Source: Haloferax sulfurifontis ATCC BAA-897 (GTDB lineage: Archaea; Halobacteriota; Halobacteria; Halobacteriales; Haloferacaceae). From it: DNA of 64,000 nt. Location of the stretch: contig NZ_AOLM01000002.1 in NCBI RefSeq assembly GCF_000337835.1, forward strand, positions 62,001 to 126,000, in the 5' to 3' direction. The notes below the pieces were generated by a model. The model did not search any database. It was not told the DNA's origin and was given only the letters and a program-made list of their open reading frames with translations. A program made the position numbers and the translations under genes. Within the stretch, counting starts at the first letter, position 1. Each line of letters starts with the position of its first letter. Shown here piece by piece: positions 36,165 to 44,929 of this stretch.

Positions 36165-37514
36165 ATGCGTCCTCGCACCCTCGCACTCGCCGCCCTCGCC
36201 CTCCTCGTCGCGCTGGCCGGACTCCCGGTCGGAAGCGCCCCGGCCGAAGCACGACCACCGCCAGAGGCCGTCTGCGGCGTCTGCGGTGAGACGTTCGAGG
36301 AGACGGCCGACGACGCCGGCGTCCCGCTCACCGTCGAATCGAGCGCGCTCCGGGTCCGCGTCGGCGACGACGGCGTCGGCACGTGGACCGCCCGCGTCGA
36401 ACTCGACGACCAGTCGGCCGCGACGTTCCGCGAAAACCCCGAACGGCTCGACAGCGTCGTGCGCCGGACCTTCGAAGACCACCGCGTGTTCACCGACGAC
36501 CGCCGACGCCTCGAAACCCGGATGGACGGCGACACCGCGGTCGTGACGTTCGAGGTCCCCGAGATGGCGTCCCGCGGCTACGGGGACGTGCTGGTCGTGG
36601 ACTACTTCCACGACGACGGGGTCAGGGGTACCGTCTACGTCGATGCCGACCGGTTCGTCGTGACCGGCCCCGAGGGGTCGGCGCTCCTCACCGCGCCCCC
36701 CGGGACTCGGACCAACGAGACGGCCGCCGTCTGGAGCGCCGACGACGGGGACGCGTCCAGCGTCGGGAGCCAGACGTACCTCACGTTCGGCCCCGACGCT
36801 GGACTGGCGACTGCGGCCGCGGCCTACGCCAACCTCGCCGCCGACTCGGGCCCCGGCGTCCTCACGAACCTCGCGTGGGTCGCGTTCGTCCCGACGCTCG
36901 CGCTCGCCATCGGCGTGCTCCTCATCCGGCACTTCGACCGCCGGTTCGACGACGGCCGGGGCGCGCGGCGCTTCGGGCCCATCGTCGCGGGACTCGGCGT
37001 CCTGTGGGGCCTCTGTCTCCTCGTCGTCCGGGCGTTCTCCGGAAGCTTCGCCGCGATTGCGTGGCTCCTCGCCCTCCAACTGGTCGCGCTCGGCGTCGTC
37101 TCGGCGGTCCGGCCCGAGGCGCTCGGATTCCGTCGCCTCGTCGCCGCCACCGTCGTGCCACAGGTCGCGCTCGCGGTCGCTACCGCGATTACGATGCCGG
37201 GTCCGAACCCGTGGTTCTCGCTCAGCGCGCTCGCGTTAGAGGCCGCCGTGGTGCTGTTTCTGCCTCTCGGCTACGCGGCCCGGCGCGACGAAGGCACGCG
37301 CCCCCTGTCGCTCGCCATCGTCGCCGCGCCCGTGGCCTTCGCGCTTCCGCTGGTTCCCTTCGGCGGCTACGGCGTCCTGTTCGTCGGAATCCTGCTCGTC
37401 GTCTGGGTGCTGGTGACGCTCGCGGCCGGGGCGCTCGTCTACCGACTCGGCTGGGCGCTCGGCGGCGAGTCGGCTCGGGGTCAGGCCGACGACAGCACGC
37501 GAACGACGGCGTAG
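36165..37514 (+). CDS. Exported-domain plus polytopic membrane protein (449 aa)
   Basis: A Sec-type signal (LALAALALLVALAGLPVGSA) leads into an exoplasmic domain of about 210 residues that begins with AVCGVCGETFEE, a C-x2-C pair, and is rich in Asp and Arg. From about residue 235 there are 6-7 membrane helices (for example LAWVAFVPTLALAIGVLLIR and AFSGSFAAIAWLLALQLVAL). No family recognised. Divergent from rqcH. The C-x2-C near the mature N-terminus could bind metal or form a redox pair. Confidence 0.75.
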   Translation: MRPRTLALAALALLVALAGLPVGSAPAEARPPPEAVCGVCGETFEETADDAGVPLTVESSALRVRVGDDGVGTWTARVELDDQSAATFRENPERLDSVVRRTFEDHRVFTDDRRRLETRMDGDTAVVTFEVPEMASRGYGDVLVVDYFHDDGVRGTVYVDADRFVVTGPEGSALLTAPPGTRTNETAAVWSADDGDASSVGSQTYLTFGPDAGLATAAAAYANLAADSGPGVLTNLAWVAFVPTLALAIGVLLIRHFDRRFDDGRGARRFGPIVAGLGVLWGLCLLVVRAFSGSFAAIAWLLALQLVALGVVSAVRPEALGFRRLVAATVVPQVALAVATAITMPGPNPWFSLSALALEAAVVLFLPLGYAARRDEGTRPLSLAIVAAPVAFALPLVPFGGYGVLFVGILLVVWVLVTLAAGALVYRLGWALGGESARGQADDSTRTTA

Positions 37515-37610
37515 CGACCGCCGAAGCCGAGTGCGAAGCCGACGGCCGCGAGTCCGACATGATAAACCTCGCTCCGCAATCGTCAGGTAGCCCCCCGCGG
37601 AACTGCCCTC

Positions 37611-38054
37611 ATGAGCGAACCCGATGTCCGCGTCGCGGTCACCGAGGGCGAGCGCGCCGACGCCTTCGCCGTCCGTAAGGCCGTCTTCGTGGACGAACAG
37701 GGCGTCGACGAGGAACTGGAGTGGGACGAACACGACGACCCCGACGCCGAGGCCGTTCACTTCGTCGCCTCCCGCGGCGGCGACCCGGTCGGCGCGGCCC
37801 GCCTGCGCGAGTACGAACCCGGCGTCGGCAAAGTCGAGCGCGTCGCCGTCCTCGAATCGGCCCGCGGCGAGGGCTGGGGACGGCGACTCATGGAGGCGCT
37901 CGAATCCGAGGCGCGCGAGCGCGGGTTCGACTCGCTCGTCCTCCACGGCCAGACGACCGCGGAGGGATTCTACCACGGTCTCGGCTACGAGACGACGAGC
38001 GACGAGTTCGACGAGGCCGGCATCCCGCACGTCGAGATGCGGAAGTCGCTGTAA
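37611..38054 (+). CDS. GNAT family N-acetyltransferase (ElaA-like)
   Basis: 147 residues. AFAVRKAVFVDEQGVDEELEW is the conserved opening of this GNAT branch, GAARLREYEPGVGKVERVAV is motif D/A and ARGEGWGRRLMEALE (R/G-x-G-x-G/A) binds acetyl-CoA; GFYHGLGYETTSDEFDEAGI is motif B. Substrate unknown. Sits between a plus-strand membrane protein and the convergent MscS gene. Confidence 0.88.
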   Translation: MSEPDVRVAVTEGERADAFAVRKAVFVDEQGVDEELEWDEHDDPDAEAVHFVASRGGDPVGAARLREYEPGVGKVERVAVLESARGEGWGRRLMEALESEARERGFDSLVLHGQTTAEGFYHGLGYETTSDEFDEAGIPHVEMRKSL

Positions 38055-38066
38055 CGACGCCGTCGC

Positions 38067-39170
38067 CTAATCCTCCGAGACCGACCTCTCGACCGGCCGA
38101 CTCCGGCGGTCCTCCCGTAGCTGGAAGCCGCCGGCCTCCTCGCGGGCGAGCAGTTCGCGCTGTGGGTAGGGAATCTTGATTCCCTCGCGGTCGAACGCGA
38201 GTTTCACGCTCCGCAGGACCTCCGCTTTCGCCTGCGCCCGGCGCGGGGCCGAGGGGTTCGTAATCCAAAACCGGAGTTGGAGCCCAATCGCGGAGTCGCC
38301 GAACGTCGTCGGCATCACCTGCGGCTTCGGCACCTCCTCGACGAACTTGAGGTCCGTGAGCGCCTCCTCCGCCACCGACTCGGCGTGTTCGACGTCGGCC
38401 TCGTAGTCGATGCCCACGTCGAGGCGGAGCCGGAGGCGGTTGCGCTTCGTCCGGTTCGTTATCTTCGCGTTGGTCACGCGGTCGTTGGGGAAGACGACCG
38501 TCTCGCCGTCGGCGTTGCTCAGCCGGGTGTTGATGATGGTGATGTCGGTGACGATGCCCTCGGCGTCGTCGATTTCGACCCAGTCGCCGAGTTCGAACGG
38601 TCGGGAGAACATCAACACGAAGCCCGCGATGAGCGACCCGAGGGTCTGTCTCGCCGCCATCCCGACCACGATGCCGAGGAAGCCCGCGCCGACGAGCAGG
38701 CCGCCGATTCTGACCTGCCAGACCGTGAGCGCCGCCATCCCGACCGCGAGGAGGACGACCAGCTGGAGGACGCGGAAGACGATGCCCTGCTGGTGGGCGT
38801 TGATGTTGTCGGAGGCCGTCGCGTACGAGTCCAGTTTCTCTTCGAGGACGTTCGTCCCGACGAGCGCCCCGGCGAACAGCGCGACCGTCAGCCCGAGTTT
38901 GGCGGCGTTCGGCACCGCGACGGCGAGCACTTCGGCGAGGTCCGCGGCGACGCCGGTGTACCCCCAGAGGAGCAACAGCGACAGGGCCGCGCCGACGAAC
39001 ACCGCGAGTTGGAGCGTCCGGACGACGACCGTCGCGGGGAACAGCCACGCGGCGTCGGTGACGGCGTCCGGTACCCGCGGGTGGGCCAACACCCGCGTTC
39101 GGATTTCGGCGGTCGCCCGCGAGACGAGCCGCGGCGCGAGAAAGACCGCGATGCCGAGCGCGAGCGCCAC
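38067..39170 (-). CDS. MscS-type mechanosensitive channel
   Basis: At least 367 residues. After three or four membrane helices comes the MscS pore helix and beta domain, VGAGFLGIVVGMAARQTLGS then LIAGFVLMFSRPFELGDWVE (typical MscS signature), and VVFPNDRVTNAKITN. Opens under membrane tension to release osmolytes. The start is uncertain: GTG 39170 is the first standard start, but the same frame stays open another ~130 bp upstream and encodes plausible sequence (WLQDLRSTLAQFVSTEERLG) with no ATG or GTG; the true N-terminus may use an unusual start or be misassembled. Confidence 0.85.
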   Translation of the reverse strand: MALALGIAVFLAPRLVSRATAEIRTRVLAHPRVPDAVTDAAWLFPATVVVRTLQLAVFVGAALSLLLLWGYTGVAADLAEVLAVAVPNAAKLGLTVALFAGALVGTNVLEEKLDSYATASDNINAHQQGIVFRVLQLVVLLAVGMAALTVWQVRIGGLLVGAGFLGIVVGMAARQTLGSLIAGFVLMFSRPFELGDWVEIDDAEGIVTDITIINTRLSNADGETVVFPNDRVTNAKITNRTKRNRLRLRLDVGIDYEADVEHAESVAEEALTDLKFVEEVPKPQVMPTTFGDSAIGLQLRFWITNPSAPRRAQAKAEVLRSVKLAFDREGIKIPYPQRELLAREEAGGFQLREDRRSRPVERSVSED

Positions 39171-39372
39171 GAGCGCCGCCGAGATGCCGAGTCGCTCTTC
39201 GGTCGAAACGAACTGTGCGAGCGTCGAGCGGAGGTCCTGAAGCCACGTCGCCGCCTGCCCCGAACCCGCCGCACCCCCCTGCGGTGCCGTTCTACCGTGT
39301 TCGGTGGGTCAGGCAGTAAAAGCGTGACGGAGCGACACTCAGGAGTGAGAATCGGGAGCCGTGGTTCGTCGG

Positions 39373-39393
39373 CTACGGCCGCTTCGACACGTA
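39373..39393. repeat. Short duplicate of the elp3 3' end
   Basis: CTACGGCCGCTTCGACACGTA here differs by one base from the elp3 terminus at 39465-39485 (CTACAGCCGCTTCGACACGTA), 92 bp apart in the same orientation. In the minus direction the copy would read YVSKRP-stop against YVSKRL-stop of Elp3. It lies beyond the gene end in non-coding DNA, so it looks like a decayed local duplication. Confidence 0.6.
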
Positions 39394-39432
39394 ACGCCCA
39401 CCTTTTTCCGAGGCTCGCTTCGCTCGCCTCGC

Positions 39433-39451
39433 AAAAATCTGGACCAAAAAA
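39433..39451 (-). terminator. Poly-T transcription end of elp3
   Basis: On the minus strand, 14 bp after the elp3 stop, there is a T6 run (39451-39446) and then T5 (39437-39433), separated by GGTCCAGA. T-rich tracts of this kind terminate archaeal transcription. A GC-rich near-palindrome (CGAGGCTCGCTTCGCTCGCCTCG, about 39409-39431) follows just downstream and may also be involved, together with another T5 run for the convergent direction. Confidence 0.5.
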
Positions 39452-39464
39452 CAGCCGAACTAGC

Positions 39465-41123
39465 CTACAGCCGCTTCGACACGTACGGGCCGTCCTGATG
39501 GTAGCCGAGCTTCTCCTTGTAGTACTGCCGGACGCCGATGCCGGAGATGACCGAAATCTTGTCGTAGCCGGCGTCGCGGGACAGTTCCTCGGCGCGCGCG
39601 AGGAGCTTCTTCCCGTAGCCCTTGTGTTGCCAGTCGCCGTCGGCACCGATGCCCGCCTCGGAGCCGTAGACGTGGAGTTCGCGGACGAGCGCGGCGTCCT
39701 GAAGCTCGCGACGGACCGGGTTGCCGGGGAACCGGAGCCGACAGAAGCCGACGAGCAGGTCCTCGACGGGGTCCTCGAACGAGATGAAGTGCTCCGTGCC
39801 GCCGGCGACCTCGTAGGTCATCACGTCGAGTTCGATGCGCTCGGGGTCGGGGTCGGCCTCGTTCATGCCGACTTCGCGGGCGCGGATGTCCCGCTGGACG
39901 ATGCCGCGCTCCTCGGCGCGCTGGGCGGCCAGTTGCCGGAGGTTCGACTTCCAGACGCCGGCGTCGATGAAGTCCGCGGGGATGTCGCGCTGGACGCGCT
40001 GGAGGCGGGTGTACTTCGGAATCATGCCCATGACCTCCGCGACGATGTCGGCGGCCTCCTCGTTGTTCAGCGGCTCGTACTCGTCGCGCCGCCACATGTC
40101 GTAGGTAATGGTGTCGCGGACGATGAGCGTCGGGTAGATTTTGAGGTAGTCGGGCCGCCAGTCGCTGTTTTCGAACAGCTGGCGGAAGTCCTCCAGACAC
40201 ATCTCCTTGGTCATCCCCGGCTGGCCGGGCATCATGTGGAAGCCGACCTTGAACGCCGAGTCGCGGAGGCGGCGGTTGGCGTCGATGGACGCCTGCACGC
40301 CGTGGCCGCGGTGCATCTCGCGGTTGATGCGCTCGTAAGTCGTCTGGACGCCGACTTCGACCTTCGTCGCGCCCAAATCGAGCATCCGGTCTATCTGCTC
40401 CGGGTCGCACCAGTCGGGCTTCGTCTCGAACGTCGTCCCGATGTTGCGGATGTCGTTCGTCTCGTTTTCCGCGATGACGTCCTCGATGTACTCGAACTCG
40501 ACATCCTCGGGGTCGGGCTTGAACGACCGGTCTTCGGCCGGTTCCGGCTCCTTGTCGAGGTCGTAGTCGTTCATGGCTTCGAGCGCCCGCTTGACGAACC
40601 ACTCCTGGTAGTCGTGGCTCCGGGCGGTCATCGTCCCGCCCATCAGGATGAGTTCGACCTTGTCCACGGGGTGGCCGATGTGTCGAAGCTGTTCGAGGCG
40701 GAGCGTGACCTGCCCGTAGGGGTCGTAGTCGTTCTGGACGCCGCGGGCGGCCGCGGGCTCGTGGCCCGTGTACGACTGCGACGAGGAGAACTCGCTCGCG
40801 GGCCCGCCGGGACAGTAGAGGCACTTCCCGTGGGGGCACATGTGCGGCGAGGTCATGATGGCGACCGGCGAGACGCCGGAGGCGGTGCGGACGGGCTTGC
40901 GCTGGACGACCTCTTTGACCTCCTCGCGGCGGTCTTCCGGGGCGTACTGCAGAATCTCGGCGTTCTTCGGGACCTTCGGCGAGGAGTGTTCCGAACAGGC
41001 GTCGAGCTTTGCGGATTCGAGGTCGTCGCGGTCGACGTCGCCCGCGAGGATGCGCTCGACGAGCGCCTCGCAGGTCCGCTCGAACGCCTCGGACTCCGTC
41101 TCGGTCTCGGCGCTCACGGACAC
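39465..41123 (-). CDS. elp3: Elp3: tRNA U34 carboxymethyltransferase (radical SAM + acetyltransferase)
   Basis: 552 residues. The radical-SAM cluster is Cys96, Cys101 and Cys104 in MCPHGKCLYCPGG (C-x4-C-x2-C as in archaeal Elp3). Downstream signatures are GGTMTARSHDYQEWFVKRAL, DIRNIGTTFETKPDWC and GFHMMPGQPGMTKEMCLEDF. The C-terminal GNAT domain ends with QHKGYGKKLLARAEELSRDA and GIGVRQYYKEKLGYHQDGPY. Modifies wobble uridine in tRNA using acetyl-CoA and SAM. Start is GTG at 41123 (another GTG two codons in). Preceded upstream by the S1-OB-DHH gene on the same strand. Confidence 0.95.
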   Translation of the reverse strand: MSVSAETETESEAFERTCEALVERILAGDVDRDDLESAKLDACSEHSSPKVPKNAEILQYAPEDRREEVKEVVQRKPVRTASGVSPVAIMTSPHMCPHGKCLYCPGGPASEFSSSQSYTGHEPAAARGVQNDYDPYGQVTLRLEQLRHIGHPVDKVELILMGGTMTARSHDYQEWFVKRALEAMNDYDLDKEPEPAEDRSFKPDPEDVEFEYIEDVIAENETNDIRNIGTTFETKPDWCDPEQIDRMLDLGATKVEVGVQTTYERINREMHRGHGVQASIDANRRLRDSAFKVGFHMMPGQPGMTKEMCLEDFRQLFENSDWRPDYLKIYPTLIVRDTITYDMWRRDEYEPLNNEEAADIVAEVMGMIPKYTRLQRVQRDIPADFIDAGVWKSNLRQLAAQRAEERGIVQRDIRAREVGMNEADPDPERIELDVMTYEVAGGTEHFISFEDPVEDLLVGFCRLRFPGNPVRRELQDAALVRELHVYGSEAGIGADGDWQHKGYGKKLLARAEELSRDAGYDKISVISGIGVRQYYKEKLGYHQDGPYVSKRL

Positions 41124-41252
41124 ACCTCCCGTTCGGCGACGCGGTGGCGGTTCATGGGCGCGAATCGGGTCGTTTCGTGGATAAGCGTGTCGCTCGGGAG
41201 GCTGGAACAGGGACCTCCGTCGAACCGCGCGAGGAGGAGTCTGGATTGCGGC

Positions 41253-43487
41253 TTAGAACTGCTCGGCGGCGGCGTCGAGGACGGCTTCGAGCGCCTCGTC
41301 GCGCGCGCCGGTCAGGAACTCGATGCGACCCTCGCGGATGCCCGCGGCGGCGAGGCCGGCGGCGGGCGCTTTCTCGGCGGCCGACTCGACGACAGCGCGG
41401 AAGTCGAGGTCGCCGGTGGCGCGGAGGTAGAGTTCGTCCATGCCGAGCGCGACGGTCACGAAGGCGTCGCCCTCGCGGGTGCGGCGGTGGAGTTCGTCAA
41501 CGAGCAGGCCCGTCGGCGGGAAGTCGAAGCGGTGACTGTAGGCGTCGGAGTCGAGGACGGCCGCGGAGATGGCGCCGACCTCGCGGCGTTCGAGGTTCGC
41601 CTGCGCCGTCTCGATTTCGTCTTCGAGCTTGATGCGGAACTGCTCGGAGACGTGGCCGGCGAGGCCCTCGTCGGCGTCGAAAAGCAGGTCGGCGATGAGT
41701 TCGCGCTTGTCCTGATACGACTGGTAGTAGGCCTCCAGCGCGACGGCCTCTCGGAGCTCGCGGACGCGGTCGGCGTCGAAGCCGTGGGACTCGGCGAGGT
41801 CGAGGTACTGCTGTGGGCAGTTCTCCCAGTAGCTGACGGCGGGGAGGTGCGACACGTCGTCGCGCACGTCGTCGTTGACGGCGACCGAAAGCGTCGAGGC
41901 GAGCGCGCCGACCGAGAGGTCGCGGGCGTCGGCTCCCTCGCGGGCGGGGTTGACGAGCACGTCGACTTCCTCGGCGACCTCGTCGTCGGCGGGCGCGGCG
42001 TCGACGACGACGCGCTCGGAGCCGTAGACGCCGAGCAGGCCGAGGCCGTCGAGGGACTCGGCGGTCGAACCGGCACCGAGGAGGAGCACGAGCGGGAGCT
42101 TCTCGTCGTGGCGGTCGCGGTCTTCGAGCATCCGCGTCACGTCGTTCGTGGCGGCGTCCATGCCGTAGACGGCCTCTTCGAGCGGGCGGCGGGTGAAGTA
42201 GTGGTACTCGGCGTCGTCGCGGGGGTGCTCCTCGCGGATGAGCGGGAGCACGGCGCGCTCGACGGCCGCGCCGGCGACGTAGCCGTCGGCGGTGGCCGTG
42301 TGGCGGACGACGATGGGGCGCGATTCGAGGACGGCGCGGCGGATGGCCTCCGCGGCGTCGAGAAGCGACTTGCCGACGGCGGCGACCGGCTCGTGGGCCG
42401 CGAGGGGCGCGACGGCGTCCGGGCGGGCCTCGTCGGAGAGGGCGTCCGCGAGGCGCTGGCTCACGGTGTCGGCCTCGTCGCCGTCGAGAATCGTCAGCTC
42501 CTCGGTCTCTATCTGGAGCTCGCCGCGGCGGCGCTCGACCTCGCCGTCGATGCGGACGTAGTCGCCCACTTCGACTTCGGGGTACGCGCGGACGCCGGCC
42601 TCGACGAAGGCCGCGCAGTCGGCGATGGCCGTCTCGTCGCGGAGTTCGAACACCGTCGGGCCGCCGGTCTGGCGGACGCTGGCGATTTCGCCCTCGACGC
42701 GAATCACGTCGCCGACGCGGTCGTCGATGCTGTCGAGCGTCACGCGCTCGGCCCCGGCGTCGTCGGACTCGGCGTCAGCGTCGGACTCGGATTCGACTTC
42801 CTGCTCGGCGTCGGATTCTGCTTCCTGCTCGGGTTCCGAATCGCTCTCCGGTTCCGGTTCGGTGTCCTGCTCGGACTCGCCGTTGGCGGCGATGTCGTCG
42901 ACGACGTCGCCGGCGGTCGGCGCGCGGTCCTCGTCTCCGGCGTCGGACTCGGACTCGGACTCGGACGCGGCGTCCTGTTCGGGTTCAGGCTCGGGTTCCG
43001 CTTCCTGCTCGGACTGCGAGTCGGCGTCGGACTCGGAGTCGGCGGTCTCGGACGACGTGCTCGCGCCGGCGGGCTTCGTCGTCTTGCCCGTCTTCGGTCG
43101 CGTCTTGACGGTCGACGGACCGCTACTTTCGGACTCCGTTTCGACGGGCTGGCCGTCGGCGTCGCCGTCGGGGTCGTGGATGCGAGCGCCGCGGAACTCC
43201 GAGTCGGACTGACGAATCGACCAGCCGAGGTCGATGTTGCCGTTGTCGCGGACGTTCTTGACCTGGACGAACACCTCGTCGCCCGGCTCCCAGTCGAGGG
43301 ATTCGAGGCGGCGGTCGAGTTCGCTACGGTGCAGTAATCCGGTCACGTTCGAAGCGAGGTCGACGAAGACACCGAAGTCGGCGTAGCCGTCGACGGTGCC
43401 TTTGTAAAATCGGCCGGGGACGAGCTGGTGGGGGCTATTGCCCCGGAATTCGAACCAGACGTCCTCCTCGTGCGTAATCCAATCCAT
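41253..43487 (-). CDS. S1-OB-DHH domain protein with degenerate DHH motif (RecJ/Cdc45-like)
   Basis: 744 residues from ATG 43487. Residues about 22-92 form an S1 RNA-binding domain (GRFYKGTVDGYADFGVFVDL); about 110-245 is a low-complexity Ser/Glu/Asp linker; about 255-335 an OB fold (DVIRVEGEIASVRQTGGPTV); from about 380 a DHH/RecJ-type phosphoesterase domain. The usual metal-binding motifs are altered: RHTATADGYVAG instead of HHDADG, LLGAGSTAESL instead of DNGS-x-E, and VVVDAAPADD (residues 496-498 DAA) where DHH is expected. So it is probably not a nuclease. Archaeal RecJ-family proteins, including inactive ones, associate with GINS/MCM; nucleic-acid binding is likely. Confidence 0.8.
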   Translation of the reverse strand: MDWITHEEDVWFEFRGNSPHQLVPGRFYKGTVDGYADFGVFVDLASNVTGLLHRSELDRRLESLDWEPGDEVFVQVKNVRDNGNIDLGWSIRQSDSEFRGARIHDPDGDADGQPVETESESSGPSTVKTRPKTGKTTKPAGASTSSETADSESDADSQSEQEAEPEPEPEQDAASESESESDAGDEDRAPTAGDVVDDIAANGESEQDTEPEPESDSEPEQEAESDAEQEVESESDADAESDDAGAERVTLDSIDDRVGDVIRVEGEIASVRQTGGPTVFELRDETAIADCAAFVEAGVRAYPEVEVGDYVRIDGEVERRRGELQIETEELTILDGDEADTVSQRLADALSDEARPDAVAPLAAHEPVAAVGKSLLDAAEAIRRAVLESRPIVVRHTATADGYVAGAAVERAVLPLIREEHPRDDAEYHYFTRRPLEEAVYGMDAATNDVTRMLEDRDRHDEKLPLVLLLGAGSTAESLDGLGLLGVYGSERVVVDAAPADDEVAEEVDVLVNPAREGADARDLSVGALASTLSVAVNDDVRDDVSHLPAVSYWENCPQQYLDLAESHGFDADRVRELREAVALEAYYQSYQDKRELIADLLFDADEGLAGHVSEQFRIKLEDEIETAQANLERREVGAISAAVLDSDAYSHRFDFPPTGLLVDELHRRTREGDAFVTVALGMDELYLRATGDLDFRAVVESAAEKAPAAGLAAAGIREGRIEFLTGARDEALEAVLDAAAEQF

Positions 43488-43612
43488 TGCGTTGAGCAAA
43501 CAACCCCTAACTAAAACGATTGTCGAAAAACGCTCAGGAGAGATTCGCGCGTTCGCGGGCGAGAAATCGGCGCTCGGTCGGTCGAAACGGGTGAAATACG
43601 GGCCGGGTCGAC

Positions 43613-44215
43613 TCAGACGAGCGCGAGCGCGGCGGCGAGTTCACCGAGGGCGCGGAAGCCCCCGAAGGCGTACCCGAACACCACGCCGGCGGGGACGGCC
43701 GCCGCGACCGCGGCCTTCGGCACCGTCGTCTGGTGGACCTCGCTGATGCCGACGACGAGGAGTACCGCCCCGTAGACGGCACAGAGGGCGCGGACGCCGG
43801 GAATCGGGAGGCTGGCGAAGGCACAGGGCGCGGCGGCGTAGGCGATGACCTGCACCGTCTCGCTCACCCCCGCGCGGCGGGACAGAAGCGGGATGAGAAG
43901 CGCCGTCTGGATGGCCGCCGTCAGGTGGAGCAACGCCGGCGCGACGAACAGCGCGACGACGAGCAGGGCGACGAGCGCCGACACGACCGGGCCGCCTTCG
44001 ATGGCCGGAATCGTCGCCGGCGCGAGGGCGAACCCGAGGCCCTGGTAGACGAGCGCCACCGCGATGGCGAACACGAGGCCGGGCGCTTGGTCGCCGGGGG
44101 CGACCCCGTCGCGGAAGAACTGGCGGGGACGAACGACCACGGCGACCCACGCGCGGAGGAGCCCTGTCAGCCCGCGGTCGCGGCCCTCCCGTGGGGTTTC
44201 GACCCAAGTAGTCAC
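43613..44215 (-). CDS. Yip1-domain membrane protein
   Basis: 200 residues from GTG 44215 with five hydrophobic segments. The opening AWVAVVVRPRQFFRDGVAPG matches the amphipathic start of Yip1-domain proteins, followed by APGLVFAIAVALVYQGLGFA, VSALVALLVVALFVAPALLH, a conserved AYAAAPCAFASLPIPGVRAL and AVYGAVLLVVGISEVHQTTV. Function in archaea unknown. It begins 8 bp after the tdk stop on the same strand, so it is in the tdk transcript. Confidence 0.78.
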   Translation of the reverse strand: MTTWVETPREGRDRGLTGLLRAWVAVVVRPRQFFRDGVAPGDQAPGLVFAIAVALVYQGLGFALAPATIPAIEGGPVVSALVALLVVALFVAPALLHLTAAIQTALLIPLLSRRAGVSETVQVIAYAAAPCAFASLPIPGVRALCAVYGAVLLVVGISEVHQTTVPKAAVAAAVPAGVVFGYAFGGFRALGELAAALALV

Positions 44216-44223
44216 GATAGCCT

Positions 44224-44811
44224 CTAGTCCCGCCGGAGGGTATGACAGTTCCGGCACCGCGCCTCGTAGGACTCCTCCGCGCCGACGAGGATGGTCGGGT
44301 CGTCCACGTGGGCCGGCTCGCCGTCGATGAGCCGCTGGTTCCGGGTCGCCGGCTCGCCGCAGACGGTGCAGATTGCCTGAAGCTTATCGACGTACTCGGC
44401 GAGCGCCATCAGTTGCGGAACCGGGTCGAACGGTTCGGCGCGGAACGTCTGGTCGGTCCCCGAGACGACGACGCGCTTGCCGTCGGCGGCCAGCGCCTCG
44501 CAGACGTCGACCAGTTCGGCGGAAAAGAAGTTCGCCTCGTCGATGGCGACCACGTCCTCGCCGTTGAGTTCCTCGGCGATTTGCCAGACGCCCTCTCCCT
44601 CGGAGGGGACGACGCTCGCCTCCCACGAACGACCGGCGTGAGAGCCGACCGTCGTCTCGCCGTAGCGGTCGTCGAGCTGGGGCTTGAACACCGAAATCTC
44701 CTGTCCCGCGATTTCGGCCCGGCGGAGGCGTCGGAGGAGTTCCTCCGTCTTCCCCGAGAACATAGAGCCGGAGATGACCTCTATCCATCCGCTCTGCGTG
44801 ATGGCGTGCAT
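44224..44811 (-). CDS. tdk: Thymidine kinase
   Basis: 195 residues, type II thymidine kinase. P-loop [20 protein letters not shown] at the N-terminus, Walker B-like [20 protein letters not shown], the substrate lasso segment [20 protein letters not shown], and a zinc site formed by [10 protein letters not shown] and [12 protein letters not shown] (C-x2-C twice). Phosphorylates thymidine for salvage. ATG 44811 ([12 protein letters not shown]) is the only sensible start. Followed 8 bp later by the Yip1-type gene. Confidence 0.95.
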   Translation of the reverse strand: MHAITQSGWIEVISGSMFSGKTEELLRRLRRAEIAGQEISVFKPQLDDRYGETTVGSHAGRSWEASVVPSEGEGVWQIAEELNGEDVVAIDEANFFSAELVDVCEALAADGKRVVVSGTDQTFRAEPFDPVPQLMALAEYVDKLQAICTVCGEPATRNQRLIDGEPAHVDDPTILVGAEESYEARCRNCHTLRRD

Positions 44812-44929
44812 ATCCTGACTGGGGGACGAGGAGAGTCAAAACGATTGTTCATCTGCCGCGACGGTCGGGAGTCAAGACGGGTCGGTCCACCGAACCCGCG
44901 CCGCGTTCGAAACGGCGCGTGGCGACTGC

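Noticed and set aside
36057..37079. N-terminal extension of RqcH in the same frame
   Set aside because: The extension runs under the plus-strand gene at 36165 and has no RqcH-like sequence; NFACT proteins start at MDPKRELTS-like sequence.
38277..43337. A plus-strand ORF of 1686 codons
   Set aside because: It lies antisense to MscS, Elp3 and the S1-OB-DHH gene, which all have clear motifs; GC-rich codon use leaves the complementary frame open. Its sequence is full of Val/Leu/Arg/Gly runs without domain features.
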